Made by a program: the position numbers and the translations under genes. From Cognatilysobacter tabacisoli (GTDB lineage Bacteria > Pseudomonadota > Gammaproteobacteria > Xanthomonadales > Xanthomonadaceae): a stretch of 64,000 bases of DNA. Location of the stretch: NCBI RefSeq assembly GCF_003586305.1, contig NZ_QXJI01000001.1, forward strand, positions 1,178,001 through 1,242,000, read 5' to 3'. Of the stretch, positions 53,971 through 61,916 are shown piece after piece; positions within the stretch are counted from its first letter, which is position 1; each line of letters opens with the position of its first letter. The notes beneath the pieces were generated by a model that saw nothing but the letters and a program-made list of their open reading frames with translations, was not told where the DNA came from and ran no database searches.

Positions 53971-54633
53971 ATGGACCCCACCTTCTGGCACGACCGCTGG
54001 CAGGCCAACCAGATCGGTTTCCACCAGGACACCCCGACGCCGCTGCTGCTGAAGCACTGGCCGGCCGTGGGTGTCGAACCGGGCACTCGGGTGTTCGTGC
54101 CGCTGGCGGGCAAGTCGCTCGACATGGCGTGGCTGGCGTCTCAGGGGCACCCGGTACTGGGCGTCGAGCTGTCGCCGCTGGCGGTCGATGCGTTCTTCGC
54201 CGAGCACGGCCTGTCGCCGCAGACGCGCGAGTCGCCGTACGGCGTGCACCACGTCGCCGCCGACATCGAGCTGATCCGCGGCGATGCGTTCGCGCTCGAC
54301 GAGGCCGCGCTCGCCGGCTGCCGCGCCGTGTTCGACCGCGCCGCGCTGATCGCACTGCCGCCGGAGCTGCGCACGCGCTACGTGCGCGAACTCTACGCGC
54401 GGCTGCCCGAGGGCTGCCGCGGCCTGCTGATCACGCTCGAGTACCCGCAGCACGAGAAGAACGGCCCGCCGTTCGCCGTGCACGAGGACGAGGTGCGCGA
54501 GCTGTACGGCCGCGACTGGACCGTCGAGCTGCTGGAACGCCGCGACATCCTCGCCCAGCAGCCCGGCTTCGTCGCCGAAGGCGTCACCGCGCTGTCGACC
54601 GCCGTGTACCGGATCGTCCGCCAGCCGCGCTAG
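53971..54633 (+). CDS. tpm: thiopurine S-methyltransferase family protein
   Basis: A 220-residue SAM-dependent methyltransferase. It starts MDPTFWHDRWQANQIGFHQ, the bacterial TPMT opening, with FVPLAGKSLDMAWLASQGH as the SAM-binding motif and VFDRAALIALPPELR later. Bacterial members methylate thiopurines and also detoxify selenite and tellurite. It lies directly after the inverted repeats and may have arrived or been rearranged with them. Confidence 0.93.
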   Translation: MDPTFWHDRWQANQIGFHQDTPTPLLLKHWPAVGVEPGTRVFVPLAGKSLDMAWLASQGHPVLGVELSPLAVDAFFAEHGLSPQTRESPYGVHHVAADIELIRGDAFALDEAALAGCRAVFDRAALIALPPELRTRYVRELYARLPEGCRGLLITLEYPQHEKNGPPFAVHEDEVRELYGRDWTVELLERRDILAQQPGFVAEGVTALSTAVYRIVRQPR

Positions 54634-54690
54634 ACGCGAGGGAACCGCGGGCCACCGCGCCGTCGGCAGCAACCGGGCCCGGTGCCCGCG

Positions 54691-55458
54691 TCAGAAGCGC
54701 CAGGTCACGCCGACCAGCGGGCCGTCCAGGGTGACGTCCACCCGCGTTCCACCCGATGCGTAGTCGACGTTCAGCCGCCGGTAGCCGCCGGACACGTACG
54801 CCTGGTCGGTGATCTTGTAGTTGACCGTGGCGACCAGCTGGCTGGTGCGGTCCGAACCGACGCCGAAGCCGCCGGCATCGGCGTACAGCACGGTGGACCA
54901 GCGCTCCGCGAGCGCGATGTTGGTGCGCAGCGCGACGATGGGATCGGTGAACTCGTCGGACGGCGATCGGCTGATGCCCGCCAAGGGCACGTCCACGGCG
55001 CTGCGGACCCGCCACTGCCTGGCGCCGGCGAGCACGTCGATGCTCATGCCGGGTTCGTCGACCACGCGGTAGCCGGCCACCAGCGTCAGCGAGGTCTGGC
55101 GGAACTCGCCTTCGGCGGGAATGCCCGGCGGTACCCGGCCCTCCTTCGACGAGGAGGCATAGCTGAAATCGCCGACCAGCACGAGGCGATCGCGCCGCGC
55201 GAACCCCGACAGGAAGAACGCACCGTCGAGGTCTTCGAGAACCTCGGAGAACGATCGCTCGAAGGTGATCGTCGGCGCGCCGGCAAACGGCGTCGCGCTG
55301 CCGTCGATGCCGCTGCCCCACACATACGGGGTGACCTGCACCGACCATTCGCCGGCCTCCTGCGCGACGGCGGGGGTCAGGGCCAGCGATGCGGCGCATG
55401 CAAGCAACCAGCGTGCGTACCCCGCGCGCGAGACAGCAATATCTGACGACGGATGCAT
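54691..55458 (-). CDS. outer-membrane beta-barrel protein of unknown function
   Basis: A 255-residue exported protein with a signal peptide (LLACAASLALTPAVAQ). A small beta-barrel of alternating strands follows (WSVQVTPYVWGSGIDGSATP, GFGVGSDRTSQLVATVNYK, AYVSGGYRRLNVDY), ending in an aromatic C-terminus (GVTWRF) as needed for BAM recognition. I do not recognise a specific subfamily. It starts 11 bp after the M20 peptidase gene stop, so the two are probably co-transcribed. Confidence 0.8.
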   Translation of the reverse strand: MHPSSDIAVSRAGYARWLLACAASLALTPAVAQEAGEWSVQVTPYVWGSGIDGSATPFAGAPTITFERSFSEVLEDLDGAFFLSGFARRDRLVLVGDFSYASSSKEGRVPPGIPAEGEFRQTSLTLVAGYRVVDEPGMSIDVLAGARQWRVRSAVDVPLAGISRSPSDEFTDPIVALRTNIALAERWSTVLYADAGGFGVGSDRTSQLVATVNYKITDQAYVSGGYRRLNVDYASGGTRVDVTLDGPLVGVTWRF

Positions 55459-55469
55459 GGCTGGTCTCC

Positions 55470-56792
55470 CTAGGGCCTGGACGTGCGTGCGTCCGCCGCG
55501 CCGTCGCGGGCGAGCTCCTGCAGCAGCCGCGCAGCGAGGTACACGCGCGGCACGATCGAGTCGATCTCGATGTACTCGTTCCTGGCGTGGTAGCCCCAGC
55601 CGGCCAGGCCGAGGCTTTCGAGCACCGCCGGCTTGCCCGAGCGCGCCGCGTAGCCCGCGTCGGTGCCGCCGAACGTGCCCGGCAGGAACAGCAGCTCGCG
55701 CCCGTCGAGCTCGGCGTAGATCTTCTTCGCGCGCTCGGCCAGCGCCTGCCCCTTCGGCCCGGCGACGTACGGCGGGCGACCGCGCTCGAGCCGCACGCGC
55801 GTGGTCGTGTCCGGCACCAGACGTCCTTCGGCGACCTTCGCTTCCAGCGCCTTCAGCAGCCGGTCGCCGGCGGCGTCGCTGAGGATGCGTACGTCGGCCG
55901 CGGCCTGCGCGCTGGCCGGGATCTGGTTGCGCGTGAGCCCGGCCTGCGCGGTGGTCCAGCTCAGCTGCGCGTCGGGCATGTCCTTGGCGATGTCGGCGGT
56001 GCGCTGCAGCTGGTAGGCCAGCTCGACCAGCGCGTTGCGGCCCTCGGTCGGCGCCGAGCCGGCGTGTGCGGCGCGGCCTTCGACGGTCAGGAACGCCTCG
56101 CCGGTGCCCGCCGCGCCGAGCAGCACGCCCTCGCTGCCGGCCACGGCCTTGGCCGGGCTCGGCTCGAACGACAGCACCACGTCGTGCTGCGCACCGAGCG
56201 TGGCGATGGTCTCGCCGGAGCCGCCCGAGCCGATCTCCTCGTCGTGGTTGAACAGCACCGTGATCTGCGCGTAGTCGCGCCAGCCGGTCGCGCGCAGCGT
56301 CTCCAGCGCGTGCAGGATCACCGCGATGCCGCCCTTGTTGTCGGCGATGCCGGGCCCGAACAGGCGGTTGCCGTCGCGGCGGTACGGCGCGGTGGCCAGG
56401 ATGCCCGGCGCGTACACCGTGTCCATGTGCGCGATCAGCATCGCGCGCAGGCGGCCGTTGCCGGTCAGCGTGCCCTTGACCATCTCCGGCGCGTCGGCCT
56501 TCGGCTGCAGCCGCTCGGTGCGCGCGTCGAGCGCCTGCAGGCGACGCTCGACGTAGTCGGCCATGCGGCGCAGCCCGGCCGCGTCGTCGGAGCCCGAGTC
56601 GATCGCGACCATGTCGCCGAGCGAGCGGATCACCACCTCCTCCTGCGCGCGCGCGGCACGCAGCACCGCCTCGTTGGCCGGCGCCGCCTGCGCGGGCGCG
56701 GCGACGGCCAGCGCCAGCAGCGCGACCGCCAACGGCGCGGCGGCGCGTGACCGCAGGGTTTGACTCCGTGGTGCCCGGACGACGTGCTGCAT
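55470..56792 (-). CDS. exported M20 family glutamate carboxypeptidase
   Basis: A 440-residue zinc peptidase of the carboxypeptidase G2 type with a signal peptide (LAVALLALAVAAPAQA). Metal-site segments are AHMDTVYAPG, GPGIADNKGG, NHDEEIGSGG (general base and ligand), and SFEPSP. The dimerisation histidine region is GRAAHAGSAPTEGRNA, and a late TFGGTDAGYAARSGKPAV supplies the last ligand region. It removes C-terminal glutamate from peptides or folate-like substrates. An excellent GGAAGGAG site precedes the start. Probably co-transcribed with the beta-barrel gene. Confidence 0.92.
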   Translation of the reverse strand: MQHVVRAPRSQTLRSRAAAPLAVALLALAVAAPAQAAPANEAVLRAARAQEEVVIRSLGDMVAIDSGSDDAAGLRRMADYVERRLQALDARTERLQPKADAPEMVKGTLTGNGRLRAMLIAHMDTVYAPGILATAPYRRDGNRLFGPGIADNKGGIAVILHALETLRATGWRDYAQITVLFNHDEEIGSGGSGETIATLGAQHDVVLSFEPSPAKAVAGSEGVLLGAAGTGEAFLTVEGRAAHAGSAPTEGRNALVELAYQLQRTADIAKDMPDAQLSWTTAQAGLTRNQIPASAQAAADVRILSDAAGDRLLKALEAKVAEGRLVPDTTTRVRLERGRPPYVAGPKGQALAERAKKIYAELDGRELLFLPGTFGGTDAGYAARSGKPAVLESLGLAGWGYHARNEYIEIDSIVPRVYLAARLLQELARDGAADARTSRP

Positions 56793-56932
56793 GGCTCGCT
56801 CCTTCCCTGGTCGATGGGGTGTGTCGGGATGCTGGAGAAGATCGCGAGGCACGCGCCACCGCGGCGCCGTGGCGTCCCGACGGCCGGCGCCGGGAGGCCG
56901 CGTTCGCGCGGACGCGCATCGCGTGCCGGCGC

Positions 56933-57334
56933 TCATGTGCCGGGGTCCGCGCTGCCGGCACCGGTCGGCGGGCGCGCCTTGCGCCGCGCCTCGAGCAGGA
57001 ACGAGGCCGCAATCAGGCCGGTGCCGAACAGCCCGAGCACCTGGAACCACGCGTTCTCGAAGACCTCGTCGGACAGTTCGTCGCGGGCCAGCTGCAGGCG
57101 CAGCAGGCGCAGCTCGTCGACCAGCGCGGCCAGGTCGGCCCGGTCGGCCCGGTCGGCGCCGGGCGACGGTTGGGCGGCCTCGGCGATGCGCGCAACCTCG
57201 ACCGCCGCGGCGCGCGCGGCCGCGTCGCGCTGCGCCCCGCGCTCGGCCACGATCACCGCCGCGCTGACCAGCAGGATCAGCGCCGTCCCGAGCCCGCGCA
57301 GCAGCGGGGGCATGGCTTCCGGGTGGATCCGCAT
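56933..57334 (-). CDS. small two-helix membrane protein of unknown function
   Basis: A 133-residue protein with one helix near the N-terminus (LGTALILLVSAAVIVA). A charged, alanine/arginine-rich region follows, then a second helix near the C-terminus (WFQVLGLFGTGLIAASFLL). The central part (DLAALVDELRLLRLQLARDELSD) should form a coiled coil. A strong GGAGG ribosome-binding site lies 7 nt upstream. No family is recognised. It lies 140 bp upstream of the peptidase on the same strand. Confidence 0.7.
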   Translation of the reverse strand: MRIHPEAMPPLLRGLGTALILLVSAAVIVAERGAQRDAAARAAAVEVARIAEAAQPSPGADRADRADLAALVDELRLLRLQLARDELSDEVFENAWFQVLGLFGTGLIAASFLLEARRKARPPTGAGSADPGT

Positions 57335-57549
57335 TCGACCCTCCTGGCGGTCCGGGCGACCTCGACCCCAACGGCCCCACCGCTTCCGGCGGGACACCGC
57401 GGCGCGATCGATGGCGCCTATGGCACGGACAGCCGCGATACGCGCCTTCGCCGCGGCCGGATGCGCCCGGACGCGAGGATCCGTCGCGCTGCCGACGAGT
57501 GGCTGCCTGAAGCGCCCGGCACGCGGGCGGCTCCGGGCCGACCGTCCCG

Positions 57550-58167
57550 TCAGCGCCCCAACAGCATCCCGTCGAGCACCGTCGCACCGCCGCCGGCCAG
57601 CAGCCACGCCAGGCCGGCGACGTTGACGGCCACGGTGAACCAGAACGTCGACTGGAACGCCGCCTTGGTCGACTTGTGGCGGTAGCGCCGCTGCGCGACC
57701 AGCGCACCGGGCCAGCCGCCGATGACGTCGATCAGGTGCAGCGTGGCCTCCGGCGTGCGCTGCCCGCCGCGCCGCGCCGCGGCCTTGTCGAATCCGTACG
57801 CGCCGAACGCGATGACGCTGGCGACGGCGTACACCGCGGCGATCAGCCACGGCACGCGGCCGAGCGCGGCGCCGAGCGCGAGGAACCCGAGGAACGCCGC
57901 GGCCAGCGCGTACCACAGCGCGTCGGGCGTGCGCGGCCTGCGCGACGCACTCGACACCTGCCCGGCGAAGCGCACCGCCGACGCATTGAGGCGGCCGCGC
58001 GCATCGCGCACCACCGCGTACGACAGCAGCTCGCCGTCGACCGGCCGCCGCACTGCGCGCTCGAACGCGCGGATGTGCACGAACGCGCGGTCGCCGCCGC
58101 CGTGCGGGGTCACGAAGCCGAAACCCTTGTCGTCGTTCCAGTCCGCCAGCCGCCCCACGTAGCGCAT
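57550..58167 (-). CDS. cold-shock domain fused to DUF1294 membrane domain
   Basis: A 205-residue two-domain protein. Residues 1-65 form a cold-shock domain with the RNA-binding motifs DDKGFGFVTPHGGGDRAFVHI. The C-terminal half is a DUF1294 membrane domain with about four helices, including ASVIAFGAYGFDKAAARRGG and LIDVIGGWPGALVAQRRYRHKS. The fusion is recurrent in bacteria, and its job is unknown; it might tether RNA to the membrane. A GGGGAGCAGGGA stretch precedes the ATG. Confidence 0.85.
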   Translation of the reverse strand: MRYVGRLADWNDDKGFGFVTPHGGGDRAFVHIRAFERAVRRPVDGELLSYAVVRDARGRLNASAVRFAGQVSSASRRPRTPDALWYALAAAFLGFLALGAALGRVPWLIAAVYAVASVIAFGAYGFDKAAARRGGQRTPEATLHLIDVIGGWPGALVAQRRYRHKSTKAAFQSTFWFTVAVNVAGLAWLLAGGGATVLDGMLLGR

Positions 58168-58514
58168 TCCCTGCTCCCCGTCCCCGGTCCGGGCGTTGCG
58201 CCCGTGGGGCATGGGAACCGAGCCGGCGACGCCGGTCAATGCCACCCGGTCGGGCAACGCGGCCGCCCCGCTACGCGCCAGCGTCGGCCCGGCGTGCGCG
58301 AATCCACCGCGCCCGCGTCCCTCCCCAGCGTCGGAACGCCTCCCGCCCTGCAGGTACGCGGCGAGCCGGCCGTCGGCGCTGTCCGCCGCCGCCCGGCGAC
58401 GGCGTTGGTGCTGCCTAGGGGTTTGTGTCGATCGGACTGCCGGGGCGCATCCCGCGGCGCCGTGGCGCGCGCCCGCCCCGCCGTCCTTCCATGCAGCGAG
58501 CCAGGCGAACCGCA
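58168..58514. other. divergent intergenic region without a recognised signal
   Basis: About 350 bp between the divergent cold-shock/DUF1294 and membrane-protein genes. It must hold both promoters, but I cannot place them in this GC-rich stretch. No hairpin-plus-U-tract, riboswitch or small gene is evident. Confidence 0.4.
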
Positions 58515-59330
58515 ATGACGACACCGAACCGCTACGTCCTCGAACACGCGCTGGTCGTGGCCACGCTGCTGGTCGGCGTTGCCGGCTTCTGGAAGCTCTA
58601 CGTCGGCCCGAACGCAGCGCCGAACGGCTTCCACCACCTGCACGTCGTCGCCAACTTCGCGTGGCTGTTGCTGCTGCTGTGGCAGCTGCGGCTGGTCGCG
58701 ACGCGCCAGTTCGCCAACCACCGCAAGGCCGGCCTCTGCGTGCTGGTCGCCGGCCCGCTGCTGTTCGCCAGCGCGGCGCTGCTGTCGGTGCACTCGGCAC
58801 ACAAGGGCGTGGTCTCCGGCGAGGGCGACTTCCTGATCGTGCAGAACGTCATGGGCACGCTGCAGATCGGTCTGATGATCGGGCTGGCGTTCGTGCTGCG
58901 CCGGCGCCGCGCGCTGCACGGCGCGTTCCTGCTGAGCACGGCCAACTCGTTCATGGGCGTGGCGCTGTTCTTCACGCTGATCAGCTTCGTGCCGGCGTTG
59001 CAGCTGGGCGGGCCGGACACCTTCGAGCGCCTGGCCATCGTCGGCGCGACCGGCCAGGGGATCTGCCTGGCCATCGGCCTGCTGTTCGTCATCAAGGACT
59101 GGCGCAACGGCTGGCCGGTGCTGCTGGCCGCGCTGTACTTCCCGCTCAACGACGGCATCCGCGCGCTGCTGGCATCGCGCGACCTGATCGACCCGCTGAC
59201 CGAGTTCGTCGGCGCGCTGGACCCGGCCGCCACGTTCGCCGGCAGCCTGCTGGCGTACCTCGCCGCGCTCGGCGCGTTCGTCGGCGTCCCGGCGATGCAG
59301 TCGCGCACGGTGGTGCGGCAGCGCGCATAG
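58515..59330 (+). CDS. seven-helix membrane protein of unknown function
   Basis: A 271-residue inner-membrane protein with about seven helices. Histidines near the membrane face (GFHHLHVVANFAW, NHRKAGLCV) could bind a metal or heme. The N-terminus starts MTTPNRYVLEHALVVATLLVG. No family is recognised. A longer frame upstream adds 30 arginine-rich residues that look non-coding. It is followed by the tandem repeat array. Confidence 0.8.
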   Translation: MTTPNRYVLEHALVVATLLVGVAGFWKLYVGPNAAPNGFHHLHVVANFAWLLLLLWQLRLVATRQFANHRKAGLCVLVAGPLLFASAALLSVHSAHKGVVSGEGDFLIVQNVMGTLQIGLMIGLAFVLRRRRALHGAFLLSTANSFMGVALFFTLISFVPALQLGGPDTFERLAIVGATGQGICLAIGLLFVIKDWRNGWPVLLAALYFPLNDGIRALLASRDLIDPLTEFVGALDPAATFAGSLLAYLAALGAFVGVPAMQSRTVVRQRA

Positions 59331-59464
59331 GGCGGATCGGCCGCCGGGGCATGCGGGCGCCGCGGCCGACGCGCCGGACGTCTCGATCAGCGGGCCGGGC
59401 GCCCGCACTGGGGGGTCGGTGCCAGACGGTCGCCGCGCACGGGTGGATGCCCGGCAGGCCGAGG

Positions 59465-59940
59465 TGTCTGCTCGGGGCGACACGTTGCGGTACTCGGCCG
59501 AGCGAGCGGTTCGCGCGATGCTTCGAGCTTGCTGCCCGGCGACCTCCGCTACTGGATGCCCGGGCGTTCTGCTCGACTGGCCGAGCTATCTGCTCGACGC
59601 TCCGAGCTTCCGTGCTCGTCCGCCCCAGCAGTTTGCTCGACGCGTCGAGCTCCGCTACTCGGCTGTCCGAGCGTTGTGCTCGGCCGGCCGAGTTCTCTGC
59701 TCGACGCTCCGGGTTCCCCCGCTCGGCAAGCCGAGCGATTTGCCCCACGCTTCGAGCTCTCAGCTCGGTGGGCCGAGCTCCGCTACTCGGAAGTCCGAGC
59801 GTTCTGCTCGACCGGCCGAGCTATTTGCTCGGCGGACCCGGCTGCCCTACCCGGAGGCCGGAGGGTTGTGCTCGGCCTGCAAGGCCATTCGCTCGGCCGC
59901 CCGAGCGTTTCGCTCCGCACGCCGAGAGGAGCGCTCGACG
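59465..59940. repeat. tandem array of palindromic 21/22-bp units
   Basis: About 20 degenerate units have the shape GCTCG-N6-CGAGC followed by a 5-6 nt spacer; a perfect 7-bp-arm copy is GCTCGGCAAGCCGAGC (59721-59736). CTCG starts recur at 59572, 59593, 59615, 59636, 59658, 59679, 59700, 59722, 59743, 59764, 59786, 59807, 59828 and on to 59934. The mean spacing is 21.3 bp, about two helical turns. A larger duplication is visible: the GCTACT marker recurs at 59654 and 59782. The 22-bp steps shift every reading frame, so it is not a heptad-coding gene. Function unknown. Confidence 0.85.
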
Positions 59941-59994
59941 CGCAGCGCCGCAGGGAACGCAAAGCGCTGCAAACGGCGCGCACCGCAAGAAGAA

Positions 59995-60014
59995 GGCCCC
60001 GCCGAAGCGGGGCC
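59995..60014 (-). terminator. rho-independent terminator of the 60040 gene
   Basis: On the minus strand an 8-bp stem GGCCCCGC/GCGGGGCC with a TTCG loop is followed by TTCTTCTT. It lies 25 bp after the stop codon and separates the gene from the palindromic array. Confidence 0.85.
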
Positions 60015-60039
60015 CGGGTCCAGCGGGACGCCGGACGGC

Positions 60040-60507
60040 TCAGGCCGCGGGCGGCGCCGGCGGCTTGCGCGCCCGCGCGAAGCGCGTGGACAGAGCTTCG
60101 CGCAGGCCGTCGAGGCCGCGGCTCTTGCCGGACACGCGCAGCAGCGCGTAGCCCTCGAGCGCGGCCGCCATCGCGTCGCTGCCCAGCGCCATCTCGGTGT
60201 CCTCCAACCGCTCCAGCAGCTGGGCGAGGCGCTGCCGCAGCGGCCGGATCTGGTCGAGCGCGCGCAGGTCGGCCAGCGCCTCGTCCAGCTGCAGCGCCGG
60301 CGGCACGACTTCGCGGTTCTGGTCCAGCGCCGTCAGCGCCTGGCGGACGAAGGCCTCGGACTTGCCGCCCATCTTGGTCACCGCGCGGCGGGTATCGGCG
60401 TCGAGCGCGACCAGCCCCGGCGTGGCCTGCTGGAACTGCTCGAGGTGCCCGACCAGCGCCTGCACGGCGGCGTCGGAAATGACGAGGGAAACGAGGTTCT
60501 GCGACAT
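60040..60507 (-). CDS. conserved-looking helical protein of unknown function
   Basis: A 155-residue soluble, all-helical protein (MSQNLVSLVISDAAVQAL...), with DTRRAVTKMGGKSEAFVRQA and MALGSDAMAAALEGYALLRV as the most distinctive segments. I recall similar proteins of about 150 residues in several bacteria, but with no assigned function. A GGAG site lies 9 nt ahead of the ATG. It is the last chromosomal-backbone gene before the integron and occupies the place where an integrase gene would be expected. Confidence 0.8.
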   Translation of the reverse strand: MSQNLVSLVISDAAVQALVGHLEQFQQATPGLVALDADTRRAVTKMGGKSEAFVRQALTALDQNREVVPPALQLDEALADLRALDQIRPLRQRLAQLLERLEDTEMALGSDAMAAALEGYALLRVSGKSRGLDGLREALSTRFARARKPPAPPAA

Positions 60508-60768
60508 GACATGCTCCTTGTCGTGAGGCCGCGGCGGGATTGCCGCACGCCCTTGCTCCGCCGCATCCGTGTGGCGTGGTCCGAGCCGCTGGGGCGCCGG
60601 AGCGGGGCGAGTCTTGCACGGCGACGGGGGCGACGAAAAGGTCCGGCGCCCCACTCGCCCGGCCTATTCCCCGGATTGAGCGTGCTATCCGATATCAGCC
60701 CGGATCGAAAAGGTTGGGGACGCAGACCCGCCCATCGCGCGTCGCGTTCCGCACGGCGTGGTGCGGGG
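60508..60768. other. region between backbone gene and integron attachment site
   Basis: About 260 bp with no supported gene. I searched the minus strand for remnants of an integron integrase and found none; the frames there are arginine/proline-rich. Composition shifts toward lower GC near the right end of the stretch. Confidence 0.5.
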
Positions 60769-60797
60769 TTGACGGAGGTGCGTGCGAGCTGAACTAT
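60769..60797 (+). promoter_or_regulatory. putative cassette promoter (Pc)
   Basis: A -35 box TTGACG and a weak -10 box AACTAT are separated by 17 bp. They point into the cassette array and end 37 bp before the first core site. A promoter at this place is what integrons use to express promoterless cassettes. The -10 is poor, so this is tentative. Confidence 0.4.
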
Positions 60798-60840
60798 CCA
60801 GCGCATCGCCCCGCACTTGGGGGTCTACAACTTGTTAGGC
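60798..60840 (+). other. first recombination core site (attI-like junction)
   Basis: The array begins at a perfect GTTAGGC core (60834-60840) preceded by TCTACAACTT. The left side does not fold like the attC sites downstream: it has no AAGCCG/CGGCTT arms. It is therefore more like an attI than an attC. No integrase gene adjoins it. Confidence 0.55.
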
Positions 60841-60843
60841 GCC

Positions 60844-61131
60844 ATGCCCGCCTTGAGATACAACCCAGTTGTTAGCTATAAGGCGCTGGCTGCGGGGCTA
60901 CTACTGCTATTGGCTGGGTACGGGTTGTACCTACTTTTCAGCCCATCGCCGCACGGATACCTAGAGACATTCTTTGCCATGCCAGTGTTTGGCCTAGGGC
61001 TTGCTACCTGTGGCCTGGCACTCTTACTTCGCCGACCCACGCATCATCGGCCGTGGTTTTGGCTTGGTGGCATTCTCGTTCTTCTTGGGCTCTCACCCGT
61101 GTTGTTGCTCGTCTGGCTCAGTTGGCAATGA
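60844..61131 (+). CDS. integron cassette 1: small membrane protein
   Basis: A 95-residue protein with three hydrophobic helices (ALAAGLLLLLAGYGLYLLF, FAMPVFGLGLATCGLALLL, FWLGGILVLLGLSPVLLLV). The ATG lies 3 nt after the first core site, and the stop is 7 nt ahead of the first attC, the tight packing typical of cassettes. No ribosome-binding site is evident. Codon use is less GC-biased than in the backbone. Function unknown. Confidence 0.75.
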   Translation: MPALRYNPVVSYKALAAGLLLLLAGYGLYLLFSPSPHGYLETFFAMPVFGLGLATCGLALLLRRPTHHRPWFWLGGILVLLGLSPVLLLVWLSWQ

Positions 61132-61138
61132 CTGTGGC

Positions 61139-61198
61139 GCCTAACAATTCATTCAAGCCGAACATGCTTCGCATGTCGGCTTAATTCAGGCGTTAGGT
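61139..61198 (+). other. attC site 1
   Basis: A 60-bp site bounded by GCCTAAC and GTTAGGT. Internal arms AAGCCGA.../...TCGGCTT enclose a short hairpin (CATGCTTCGCATG). Confidence 0.9.
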
Positions 61199-61238
61199 CG
61201 CTCCAACCACCACGTGCCACAAACCAGCAGGAGGATCT

Positions 61239-61517
61239 ATGCGTACGATGATCGCCATGGCCATTGCAGCCACGGGTATTACTGTCGCTATCATCTCCGC
61301 CGCCGTTGCGTCTCAGTCTGGACCGTCTACGATCGAGCGGTGTGCTGCCCTTCTGCCTCAAGGAAAAAACTACACCTTTGAGCTAACCGGCAGCGTTGAC
61401 ACCACAGGCTCCGCACCAAAGCTGTCCGGACAAATGTCGGTGTCTGACGGCACGCAGGTAGACCGCACTACCGAGAGTGCAGCGTTCGGTATGTGCATAG
61501 CCAAGCTCATCCGGTAG
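61239..61517 (+). CDS. integron cassette 2: exported or anchored small protein
   Basis: A 92-residue protein. An N-terminal hydrophobic segment (MIAMAIAATGITVAIISAAVA) is either a signal peptide or an anchor. The mature part has two cysteines (ERCAALL and FGMCIAK) that could pair in the periplasm. A GGAGGA site lies 5 nt ahead of the ATG. The stop is 4 nt before attC 2. No family is recognised. Confidence 0.75.
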   Translation: MRTMIAMAIAATGITVAIISAAVASQSGPSTIERCAALLPQGKNYTFELTGSVDTTGSAPKLSGQMSVSDGTQVDRTTESAAFGMCIAKLIR

Positions 61518-61521
61518 CGCG

Positions 61522-61633
61522 GCCTAACAATTCGTTCAAGCCGAACTTGCTTCGTTACTTCAAAACTGTGGCACAAAGGGCGTGCCACAGTTTTGTCTCC
61601 ACTACGCAAATCGGCCTAATTAAGGCGCTAGAC
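61522..61633 (+). other. attC site 2, long form
   Basis: A 112-bp site from GCCTAAC to a variant core GCTAGAC. The variable terminal structure holds a perfect 13-bp stem, AAAACTGTGGCAC/GTGCCACAGTTTT, with a 7-nt loop. This is almost twice as long as the other sites in the array. Confidence 0.8.
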
Positions 61634-61648
61634 GGCTCGGATCGGTCA

Positions 61649-61906
61649 ATGCAGATTTCAAGGCGACAACTGCCCAGCATCGTGCTTCTTGCTAGCCTTC
61701 TCATTGCAGGCCTGGGCGCTGCTGGTGCAACTCCAGCGCGGGTCTCATTGCCCTTCGCTGCGATCGTTGGCGTCGGCGCGCTAGTCTTGCTGGCGTCACA
61801 AGCTCGCCTAGAGCGGAGGTTGACCGGGTGGCTGCGGTTCTTAGCAGCGTCGGTCGCCGTGTACTTCATGGGCTGGGCAGCACTCATGCAGGTCGGCAGC
61901 TTGTGA
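61649..61906 (+). CDS. integron cassette 3: small membrane protein
   Basis: An 85-residue protein with three hydrophobic helices (IVLLASLLIAGLGAAGA, LPFAAIVGVGALVLLA, FLAASVAVYFMGWAALM). The ATG is 15 nt after the core. A longer frame runs upstream through attC 2 but cannot be the cassette's own start. Function unknown. Confidence 0.7.
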   Translation: MQISRRQLPSIVLLASLLIAGLGAAGATPARVSLPFAAIVGVGALVLLASQARLERRLTGWLRFLAASVAVYFMGWAALMQVGSL

Positions 61907-61916
61907 TTGGTTCGCC

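Noticed and set aside
59465-59940. The palindromic array as a CRISPR array
   Set aside because: There are no unique spacers of 28-40 bp, the units are only 21-22 bp and degenerate, and no cas gene is present.
59465-59940. The array as a protein-coding heptad repeat (7 codons = 21 bp)
   Set aside because: Several steps are 22 bp, which shifts the frame repeatedly, and stop codons appear in the repeat-encoded frames on the minus strand.
60378-60806. Possible integrase remnant on the minus strand left of the array
   Set aside because: The frame is Arg/Pro-rich and contains none of the tyrosine-recombinase motifs (R...HxxR...Y).
60786-60840. The stretch before cassette 1 as an eighth attC
   Set aside because: The left box is poor and the interior cannot form AAGCCG/CGGCTT arms; an attI-like reading fits better.
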